NCBI GenBank assembly: GCA_947169985.1
Contig: CAMVRW010000111.1
Span: 1-7,589, forward strand
From: an uncultured Butyrivibrio sp.
GTDB taxonomy: Bacteria; Bacillota; Clostridia; Lachnospirales; Lachnospiraceae
Direction: 5' to 3'
Length of the DNA: 7,589 nucleotides
Position 1 is the stretch's first letter; every line of letters begins with the position of its first letter. The notes below the pieces were generated by a model. That model was not told the DNA's origin. It ran no database searches and worked only from the letters and a program-made list of their open reading frames with translations. The position numbers and the translations under genes are program-made. Below, piece by piece: positions 1 through 5,736 of this stretch.

Positions 1-1127
1 TTATTGCATCAAATACCACTGAGGCAGGTATTGCATATGATCCTTCATGCAATTTTGAAGATGTTCCTGCAAACAGCTTCCCGGGCAAGCTTACTCAGGT
101 TTTATATAAGAGATACAAAGCCGGCAAGAAGGGACTGGTTGTTCTTTCCTGCGAGCTTATAGATAATAACGGAAAAGAGCTGTTAAAGTGCGTTAATCAG
201 TATATTGACCAGTGGAAACTTGAAGATGGCTTCAAAAAGTGGGTCAACGAAGATAATATTTTCTGCTCAACTCTTGTAGACAGGATTGTTCCAGGCAGAA
301 TCCGTGATCCTAAGGAAGTTGAGCAGCTTGAAGCAGCAAACGGCTATCATGATGAGCTCATCGATGTTGGTGAGATCTTTGGTGTATGGATCATTGAAGG
401 ACCGGAGGGTCTTGAGGACAGACTTCCATTCAAGAAGGCTGGTGTTAATGTTCACGTTGTTCCTGACGTTATGCCTTACAAGCACCGCAAGGTTCGTATC
501 CTTAACGGAGCTCACACAGGATTCGTTCTTGGTGCTTACCTCTCCGGCCAGGATATCGTTCGTGACTGCATGAATAACGCTGCAATTTCAGGCTTTATGA
601 ACAAGATGCTCAACGAGGAAGTAATTCCTACATTGGTTGACCACCTTGACGAGAATGATCTTAACCAGTTCGCTGCAGCTGTAAAGGATCGTTTCAACAA
701 TCCTTTCGTAAACCACGAGCTTATGTCCATCTCACTTAACTCAACAAGCAAATGGAAGGCAAGAAACATGCCTTCATTCCTTCAGTACATTGACAAGAAT
801 GGTAAGCTTCCTGTTTGCCTTACAATGTCTCTTGCAGCTTACATCGCCTTCTACTCAAACGATGTTCAGGAGCTTAACGACAAGGGTCTTGTTTGCAAAA
901 GACCTGCTGGCAACACTTACACTGTAAGCGATGACAGATGGGCTTTAGAGTTCTTCTACGATCACAGAAATGATTCTGAGGAAGACCTTGTAAAGGCTGT
1001 TCTTGGAAATGAAAAGATGTGGGATCAGGACCTTAACAAGATCGCAGGTCTCACAGATGAAGTAATAAAGGATCTTAAGATGATCCGCACAGAAGGTGCA
1101 GAGAAAGCGTACGCCAGCTGTCTTTAA
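1..1127 (+). CDS. uxaB: Tagaturonate reductase (altronate oxidoreductase), 5' partial
   Basis: The reading frame is open from the window edge (first full codon at 3) to TAA at 1125-1127, giving 374 visible residues. From memory of the E. coli UxaB sequence (about 483 aa), roughly the first 115-120 residues, including the N-terminal part of the NAD-binding Rossmann domain, are missing. The visible protein begins with SNTTEAGIAY, followed by CELIDNNG and FCSTLVDRIVPG, all close to UxaB. The polyol-specific long-chain dehydrogenase catalytic pattern K-x4-N-x2-H is intact in RKVRILNGAH (Lys codon 489-491, Asn 504-506, His 513-515). By family knowledge the enzyme interconverts D-tagaturonate and D-altronate with NAD(H) in the cytoplasm, a step of galacturonate catabolism. 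The related fructuronate reductase UxuB is the main alternative, but the NGAHT motif and the C-terminal half fit UxaB better. Its promoter and any partner genes (uxaA, uxaC) lie outside the window. Confidence 0.9.
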   Translation, partial: IASNTTEAGIAYDPSCNFEDVPANSFPGKLTQVLYKRYKAGKKGLVVLSCELIDNNGKELLKCVNQYIDQWKLEDGFKKWVNEDNIFCSTLVDRIVPGRIRDPKEVEQLEAANGYHDELIDVGEIFGVWIIEGPEGLEDRLPFKKAGVNVHVVPDVMPYKHRKVRILNGAHTGFVLGAYLSGQDIVRDCMNNAAISGFMNKMLNEEVIPTLVDHLDENDLNQFAAAVKDRFNNPFVNHELMSISLNSTSKWKARNMPSFLQYIDKNGKLPVCLTMSLAAYIAFYSNDVQELNDKGLVCKRPAGNTYTVSDDRWALEFFYDHRNDSEEDLVKAVLGNEKMWDQDLNKIAGLTDEVIKDLKMIRTEGAEKAYASCL

Positions 1128-1130
1128 TCC

Positions 1131-1314
1131 GGCCTAAAACCATCCATTCGCAAATGCTTGTTTGCTCCTGCGGTGTGATTTTCTAAAATTCAAAAAGCTA
1201 CAAATGCCTCATTTCGACGTTGCTCAAAACAATCGGCATTTGTAGCTTTTTTCATTTTGAAAATCATCATCCTCGTGCGAGAACTGCGCATTTCCAAATA
1301 GATGGTTTTAGACC
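1131..1314. repeat. 184 bp imperfect palindrome filling the gap between two convergent genes
   Basis: The left arm (1131-1208) and right arm (1235-1314) are inverted copies around a 26-base centre (1209-1234). The outer tips match in 13 of 14 positions (left GGCCTAAAACCATC, right complement GGTCTAAAACCATC). The next 13 bases match at about 10. A poorly matched middle part of about 20 bases follows, then TGATTTTC matches exactly, and the inner 17 bases (1192-1208 with 1235-1251) are perfect. The two arms together nearly fill the gap between the uxaB and trpS stop codons. This is far longer than a simple terminator and resembles a miniature inverted-repeat or palindromic intergenic element. No convincing target-site duplication is visible at the ends and no ORF of substance lies inside. 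Whether it is a multi-copy element cannot be judged from one window. Confidence 0.7.
1192..1252. terminator. Bidirectional intrinsic terminator of uxaB and trpS
   Basis: A perfect 17 bp stem, AAAAAGCTACAAATGCC (1192-1208) with its complement at 1235-1251, encloses a 26-base loop. On the + strand it ends in a run of six T (1247-1252), and on the - strand in five T (1196-1192). It can therefore end transcription from uxaB on the left and trpS on the right. The loop is longer than usual, but a short CGTTG/CAATCG pairing with a bulge could partly fill it. It is the core of the larger palindrome at 1131-1314. Confidence 0.8.
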
Positions 1315-1325
1315 TCATTCAAGAA

Positions 1326-2336
1326 TTACAGCTGGTAAAAACCTATCTTCTTGTAGACTTTTCTGAGGGTCTTGTTTGCGATGTAGGATGCTCTCTCGGC
1401 CCCCTCTTTGTAAACGTTCTCAAGGTAAGCCTTGTCGGCGATGAGGCGCTTTGCTTCCTCACGGATAGGATTAAGGGTCTCCAGGACTGCCTCTCCTACT
1501 GCTGGTTTAAATGCGCCGTAGCCCCGTCCCTCAAATTCCTTCTCAATCTCTTCAAAGGTTTTTCCTGTGATTGTTGAGTAGATGTTCATAAGGTTTGCTA
1601 CGCCTGGCTTGTTCTCCTTATCGTAGCGTACGCAGTTCTCTGTATCTGAGTCTGTTACTGCTCTCTTGAACTTCTTCATAACTACATCAGGCTCATCCAT
1701 AAGGAATACGCAGCCGTTAGGCTCTGACTTACTCATCTTGGAACCTGGTGTTGTAAGGCCGTAAATACGAGCTCCTGTCTTTGCAATGTATGGTTCAGGA
1801 ATTCTGAATACATCTCCGTAAATGTTATTGAAACGCTCAGCAATGTTCCTTGTAAGCTCTACGTGCTGCTTCTGGTCCTCTCCTACAGGTACGTAGTGTG
1901 GCTGATAAAGAAGAATATCAGCAGCCATAAGAGAAGGATATGTGAACAGACCAGCATTGATATTGTCCTTGTGCTTTTCTGACTTATCCTTAAACTGTGT
2001 CATACGGCTGAGCTCACCGAACATTGTGTAGCAGTCAAGAACCCATCCAAGCTGTGCATGAGCAGGAACATGTGACTGAAGGAAAAGAGTGTTCTTCTCC
2101 GGATCCAGTCCACAGGCGATATAAAGAGCAAGCATCTCCAGTGAACGTCTCCTAAGTTCCTTAGGCTCCTGTCTTACTGTGATGGTGTGCATATCTGCCA
2201 TGAAATAGTAGCACTCATAATCATTAACCCTGTCTGCCCAGTTCTTGATGGCTCCAAGGTAATTTCCTAAATGTAAATCTCCGCTGGGCTGAATGCCAGA
2301 GAGCATGACTTTCTTCTCGTTTTTTACTTCTTCCAT
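1326..2336 (-). CDS. trpS: Tryptophanyl-tRNA synthetase
   Basis: This is a complete 336-residue class I aminoacyl-tRNA synthetase, which charges tRNA-Trp with tryptophan using ATP in the cytoplasm. The N-terminal SGIQPSGDLHLGNYLGA carries the HIGH-type signature as HLGN (about residues 22-25). The Trp-pocket segment SLMAADILLY (about 135-144) and GEDQKQHVELTR (152-163) follow. The second ATP-binding signature is a perfect KMSKS in GSKMSKSEPN (200-204). Length is normal for bacterial TrpRS (about 325-340 aa). The start ATG at 2334-2336 has GGAGG nine bases upstream (2346-2350). The gene is convergent with uxaB and shares a terminator with it; it is divergent from rqcH. The leader is only about 25 nt from the predicted promoter, so there is no room for a T-box, which controls this gene in many Firmicutes. 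Confidence 0.97.
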   Translation of the reverse strand: MEEVKNEKKVMLSGIQPSGDLHLGNYLGAIKNWADRVNDYECYYFMADMHTITVRQEPKELRRRSLEMLALYIACGLDPEKNTLFLQSHVPAHAQLGWVLDCYTMFGELSRMTQFKDKSEKHKDNINAGLFTYPSLMAADILLYQPHYVPVGEDQKQHVELTRNIAERFNNIYGDVFRIPEPYIAKTGARIYGLTTPGSKMSKSEPNGCVFLMDEPDVVMKKFKRAVTDSDTENCVRYDKENKPGVANLMNIYSTITGKTFEEIEKEFEGRGYGAFKPAVGEAVLETLNPIREEAKRLIADKAYLENVYKEGAERASYIANKTLRKVYKKIGFYQL

Positions 2337-2368
2337 TATAGATTTCCTCCGTTAATACACTAAAGAAT

Positions 2369-2397
2369 ACTATATCAGTAAAAGGCGATTTTCTCAA
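2369..2397 (-). promoter_or_regulatory. Sigma-70/SigA-type promoter of trpS
   Basis: Read on the - strand, TTGAGA (2397-2392) is followed by a 17-base spacer and TATAGT (2374-2369), close to the consensus -35 and -10 boxes with ideal spacing. Predicted transcription starts near 2362, leaving a leader of roughly 25 nt that includes the GGAGG site. The -35 box lies next to the rqcH -10 region, so the two divergent promoters are back to back and may influence each other. Confidence 0.75.
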
Positions 2398-2404
2398 GGA
2401 TTTA

Positions 2405-2413
2405 TGATAGAAT
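2405..2413 (+). promoter_or_regulatory. Extended -10 promoter of rqcH
   Basis: TGATAGAAT matches an extended -10 element (TGnTATAAT) with one mismatch in the hexamer. It lies about 38 bases before the rqcH ATG. No good -35 box is seen at the usual distance (2385-2390 reads GCGATT), which fits an extended -10 promoter. TATGAT at 2403-2408 is an overlapping, less likely alternative. Confidence 0.5.
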
Positions 2414-2450
2414 TAACTTTGCAAATTTAAGTAATACGAGGAATATATTC

Positions 2451-4241
2451 ATGGCTTTTGATGGAATTACAATCGCAAATTTAACTAAGGATTTTAAAGA
2501 TATCGTTACAGGCGGAAGGATCTATAAGATTGCCCAGACAGAGAGCGACGAGCTGTTCATTACAGTTAAGCTCTCCTACGAGGCTGCTGAGCAGTCTGGC
2601 ATTAAGCAGACAAGACTGGTTCTTTCTGCAGATGCTTCTCTCCCCTTAGTGTATCTCACCGATGAGAGCAAGGCTTCTCCAATGACCGCGCCAAACTTCT
2701 GTATGCTCCTTAGAAAGCATATCCAAAATGGACGCATCATATCCGTAACTCAGCCAGGAGGTCTTGAAAGGATCATCCGCTTTGAGATTGAGCATCTGGA
2801 TGAAATGGGTGATCTTTGCCATAAAATCCTGCTTATTGAGCTCATGGGTAAATACAGCAATATTATCTTCACCAATGAAGATGATGTAATAATTGACAGT
2901 ATCAAACATATTCCGGCTTCTGTAAGCTCAGTCAGGGAGGTCCTCCCAGGAAGGACTTATTTTGTCCCCAGTCAGGAAAAGGCAAATCCCCTGACAACCA
3001 CAGCTGATGAGTTTTCTTCATTAGTTCTCAGCAAGGGAATGCCTGTTTTTAAAGCCATATATTCAAGCTACACAGGTCTTTCACCTATCGTAGCTCAGGA
3101 AATATGCTACAGAGCAAAGGTTGATGCTGATAAGTCAGCAATAGCCCTTGAGACAGGCGAGTCAATTGCTGTTTACAGAGCCTTTGATGAAGTTATGGAG
3201 TGTGTAAGAAACGGAGTGTTCACTCCTGCTATCTACTATGACGGAGAATCTCCAAAGGAATACTGTTCTATTCCGCTTACAATCTATGGCTATAACGAAG
3301 ATGAAGTCAGCGACTCTTTTGTCACATCAGAGAGCATCTCATCTCTTATTTCTACTTACTACTCTGAAAAGAACGTAGTGACCCGTATCAGGCAGAAATC
3401 TGTAGACCTTCGAAAGATCGTCCAGACTGCCCTGGAACGTAATGTGAGGAAGTACGACCTTCAGACTAAGCAGATGCAGGATTCTGAGAAAAAAGACAAG
3501 TACAGGACCTGGGGTGAACTCCTTAATACATACGGCTACAGCGCCAAGGAAGGGGATAAATCCATCACAGTCAACGACTACAACACCGGCGAAGATGTTA
3601 CTATCCCCCTTGATCCTACTCTCACCCCAAACCAGAACGCAAAAAAATACTTTGATAAGTACACCAAACTTAAGCGCACCCAGGAGGCTTTGGAGGAACA
3701 GATGAAAGAGGTGTCTGAAGCCATTGAACAGCTGGAATCCATCTCTACTGCCCTGGACATTGCCAAAAAGGAAGCTGATCTTGCCCAGATAAGGCAGGAG
3801 CTCTGTGAGAGTGGTTATATCAAATCCCACCCCACTTCAAAAAACGGCAGAAAAGAAAAGATAACCAGTAAGCCCTTCCACTATGTCAGCAGCGATGGTT
3901 TTGATATCTACGTTGGTAAGAACAATATTCAGAACGATGAGCTGACCTTTAAGACTGCAAATGGCGGAGACTGGTGGTTCCATGCCAAGAAAATCCCTGG
4001 TTCTCACGTAGTTCTTTTAACCGGGGGAAAGGAAGTTCCAGATAGAGCCTTTGAGGAGGCAGCTGCCCTGGCTGGATTCTATTCAAAAGGTAAGAATCAG
4101 GAAAAAGTTGAAATTGATTATTTAAAGCGCAAGGACGTAAAAAAGCCCGGCGGAGCAAAGCCCGGATTCGTTGTGTACTACACCAACTACTCCATGGCCA
4201 TCTCACCGGACATTTCAACCCTAAAGCTTATAAGTGACTGA
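2451..4241 (+). CDS. rqcH: Ribosome quality-control protein RqcH (NFACT / FbpA-like family)
   Basis: This complete 596-residue protein is homologous to B. subtilis RqcH (YloA, about 570 aa) and eukaryotic NEMF/Rqc2. Members bind 50S subunits carrying a stalled peptidyl-tRNA and recruit tRNA-Ala to add a C-terminal alanine tail that marks the chain for degradation; older databases call them fibronectin-binding proteins. Visible parts are an N-terminal NFACT-N domain starting MAFDG (family norm MSFDG) with NFCMLLRKHI (82-91) and LMGKYSNIIF (131-140), a helix-hairpin-helix region (about 190-250), a coiled-coil middle (about 305-455, with IPLDPTLTPNQNAKKYF in between), and a C-terminal NFACT-R domain (about 475-590) with YVGKNNIQND, WWFHAKKIPGSHVV and KKPGGAKPGFV. 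The tRNA-related Asp-Arg pair of the family is Glu106-Arg107 here. GAGGAA (2438-2443) lies seven bases before the ATG. The stop is 7 bp from the convergent transporter gene, with no terminator between. Confidence 0.93.
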   Translation: MAFDGITIANLTKDFKDIVTGGRIYKIAQTESDELFITVKLSYEAAEQSGIKQTRLVLSADASLPLVYLTDESKASPMTAPNFCMLLRKHIQNGRIISVTQPGGLERIIRFEIEHLDEMGDLCHKILLIELMGKYSNIIFTNEDDVIIDSIKHIPASVSSVREVLPGRTYFVPSQEKANPLTTTADEFSSLVLSKGMPVFKAIYSSYTGLSPIVAQEICYRAKVDADKSAIALETGESIAVYRAFDEVMECVRNGVFTPAIYYDGESPKEYCSIPLTIYGYNEDEVSDSFVTSESISSLISTYYSEKNVVTRIRQKSVDLRKIVQTALERNVRKYDLQTKQMQDSEKKDKYRTWGELLNTYGYSAKEGDKSITVNDYNTGEDVTIPLDPTLTPNQNAKKYFDKYTKLKRTQEALEEQMKEVSEAIEQLESISTALDIAKKEADLAQIRQELCESGYIKSHPTSKNGRKEKITSKPFHYVSSDGFDIYVGKNNIQNDELTFKTANGGDWWFHAKKIPGSHVVLLTGGKEVPDRAFEEAAALAGFYSKGKNQEKVEIDYLKRKDVKKPGGAKPGFVVYYTNYSMAISPDISTLKLISD

Positions 4242-4248
4242 TCTTAGA

Positions 4249-5616
4249 TCACATACTGATTATTCCAAGAACATTCATAACTGCGCTGACAAGAATTATC
4301 AATACAAAGAGTGGACACAGGAATTTGATCATTACAGAAAAGACATGCTTCCTCTGGAAAGGATGTCCATCCTGTTCCACTTCTTCTGTCAGCTTATCTA
4401 CGCCCATGTACCTGGTTATAAGGAAACAGGTTGCCAGAGCTGCAATGGGCATCATTATTGAATTCGTAATAAAATCAAAGAAATCCAAAAACTGCATTCC
4501 AATAATAGTAACAGAAGCCAGAGGACCATTTCCAAGGGATGAAAGGCTGCCAAGGATGATCATAATGGCTGCCATTATAACAGTTCCCAGCCTTCTGTTC
4601 CAGCCAAATTCATCAGAGAAGGTTGAAACAGCACTTTCTGTCAGGGCTATTGCACTTGTCACCGCAGCAAATAAAACCAGGGCAAAGAAAAGGACGCCTA
4701 TTATTCTCCCAAATCCCATGCTAGCAAAGATCTTAGGCATAGTGATGAACATCAGCGAAGGTCCTGCCTTAAGCATGCTCTGATCACCGTTTGAAAAAGC
4801 AAATACTGCTGGGATGATCATAAGGCTTGCAAGGATCGCTATTGCTGTATCAAAGAACTCAACCTGCCTTGTGGACTGGTCAATGCTTACTTCTTTCTTC
4901 ACATAAGAGCCAAAGGTTATAAGGATTCCCATGGCGATTGAAAGTGAATAAAACATCTGGCCCATGGCAGTTACAACTGTCATTATTGAGAAATTCTGTA
5001 CATTGGGCACAAAGAGATACTTAACACCTGCCAGTGCTCCGGGCCTTGTTACTGAATATATACAGATGATAATGGCCAGAACTACCAGGATTGGCATAAC
5101 GAATTTGGATACTCTCTCAATTCCGTTCTCAACCCCCATAAGGATTACTCCCAGAACCAGTATCGCAAAGATTATGAACCAGAATTCTGACTTTTCTCCA
5201 TTAGTAATGAAGTCTACAAAGAAATTGTCACCGGCAATTACTGCAGCATCGCTTCTAATGTACTCAAAAAGATACTTGCATACCCATCCACCAATAACTG
5301 AATAATAAGGAACGATAAGAATAGGGATTATAGCGTTGATCCAGCCACCTATCTTCATTCTCTTATTGCCACTCAAGGCATTAAAAGCGCCCACAGGACT
5401 CTTTCCTGTAGAACGTCCAATGGCAGTCTCAGCCACTATCATGGTGTATCCAAAGGTCAGGGTCAGGATGATATAGACAAAAAGAAAGATTCCTCCACCA
5501 TATTTAGCACAAAGGTAGGGAAATCTCCAAATATTCCCAAGTCCTACAGATGCTCCTGCAGCTGACAGGACAAATCCGATCTTTCCTGAGAAAGACCCAC
5601 GGTTATCATTTTTCAA
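4249..5616 (-). CDS. Sodium-dependent transporter, NSS (neurotransmitter:sodium symporter) family
   Basis: This is an inner-membrane symporter of about 455 residues, starting at TTG (5614-5616) rather than at the upstream in-frame ATGs (5635-5637, 5680-5682). TTG has GGGAGG eight bases upstream, and the resulting N-terminus (MKNDNRGSFSGKIGFVLSAAG) matches the family's usual start. The ATG at 5682 lies inside the preceding terminator hairpin and upstream of the promoter. About 11 membrane helices are visible, as in the shorter MhsT/TnaT-like bacterial members and unlike 12-helix LeuT. TM1 has GASVGLGNIWRFPY with the sodium-site Asn (Asn28). TM3 has a Tyr-Tyr pair like LeuT Y107/Y108. The TM6 unwound region reads FYSLSIAMG, and TM8 has VTSAIAL with the Thr-Ser pair of sodium site 2 (about 320-321). 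The substrate is probably an amino acid but cannot be set from sequence. It ends 7 bp from the rqcH stop on the other strand. Confidence 0.93.
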   Translation of the reverse strand: MKNDNRGSFSGKIGFVLSAAGASVGLGNIWRFPYLCAKYGGGIFLFVYIILTLTFGYTMIVAETAIGRSTGKSPVGAFNALSGNKRMKIGGWINAIIPILIVPYYSVIGGWVCKYLFEYIRSDAAVIAGDNFFVDFITNGEKSEFWFIIFAILVLGVILMGVENGIERVSKFVMPILVVLAIIICIYSVTRPGALAGVKYLFVPNVQNFSIMTVVTAMGQMFYSLSIAMGILITFGSYVKKEVSIDQSTRQVEFFDTAIAILASLMIIPAVFAFSNGDQSMLKAGPSLMFITMPKIFASMGFGRIIGVLFFALVLFAAVTSAIALTESAVSTFSDEFGWNRRLGTVIMAAIMIILGSLSSLGNGPLASVTIIGMQFLDFFDFITNSIMMPIAALATCFLITRYMGVDKLTEEVEQDGHPFQRKHVFSVMIKFLCPLFVLIILVSAVMNVLGIISM

Positions 5617-5624
5617 AACAAAAT

Positions 5625-5630
5625 CCTCCC
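5625..5630 (-). promoter_or_regulatory. Ribosome binding site that fixes the transporter's TTG start
   Basis: GGGAGG on the - strand (5630-5625) is a near-perfect Shine-Dalgarno sequence with eight bases to the TTG at 5616. The alternative ATG at 5637 lies upstream of this site, so the site would fall inside that version's coding sequence and could not serve it. Confidence 0.8.
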
Positions 5631-5652
5631 AAAACATTTTTAGCCAAAAGAA

Positions 5653-5661
5653 ATTATACCA
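5653..5661 (-). promoter_or_regulatory. Extended -10 promoter of the NSS transporter gene
   Basis: Read on the - strand, TGGTATAAT is a perfect extended -10 element (TGnTATAAT) 36 bases before the TTG start. No recognisable -35 box lies 17 bases further upstream, where the terminator stem of the preceding gene sits. Transcription should start near 5646, giving a leader of about 30 nt. Confidence 0.7.
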
Positions 5662-5669
5662 CCCATGGG

Positions 5670-5700
5670 AAAAGGCCGCCACTAAAAGTGGCAGCCTCTT
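5670..5700 (-). terminator. Intrinsic terminator of the surface-protein gene
   Basis: On the - strand, GGCTGCCACT (5696-5687), a three-base loop, and AGTGGCGGCC (5683-5674) form a 10 bp stem with one G-T pair, followed by TTTT (5673-5670). It lies about 40 bases after the surface-protein stop. The T run is short, so it may be leaky, but the GC-rich stem is strong. The next gene's -10 element begins only about 9 bases downstream. A weaker 6 bp AT-rich hairpin (TTAAGT/ACTTAA, 5720-5736) precedes it. Confidence 0.75.
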
Positions 5701-5736
5701 CTCTATATGTTTGTTTTTCTTAAGTTAAAGACTTAA

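Noticed and set aside
1209..1234. Retron-like or small-RNA gene in the palindrome loop
   Set aside because: There is no reverse transcriptase nearby, no promoter pointing into the loop, and the hairpin position between convergent stops is explained by termination.
1302..1577. A + strand frame starting inside the palindrome and running into the trpS 3' end
   Set aside because: It is antisense to trpS, and its start lies in the right arm of the inverted repeat without a ribosome binding site.
2337..2450. Possible T-box or other riboswitch upstream of trpS
   Set aside because: The predicted leader is only about 25 nt and the whole divergent gap is 114 bp. No specifier loop, T-box consensus or terminator/antiterminator pair is present.
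3339..3830. A 163-codon open frame on the - strand inside rqcH
   Set aside because: It is fully antisense to a gene with clear family-wide conservation, has no ribosome binding site I could recognise, and its product resembles no known family. It is a shadow frame.
4325..5305. Open frames on the + strand within the transporter gene (4325-4783 and 4964-5305)
   Set aside because: Both are antisense to conserved membrane-helix codons. Low-complexity Ile/Thr/Ala/Pro composition is what the complement of hydrophobic codons produces.
5635..5682. ATG starts at 5682 and 5637 for the transporter
   Set aside because: The first lies in the upstream terminator stem and before the -10 element. The second lies upstream of the only good ribosome binding site, and both add residues not seen in the family.
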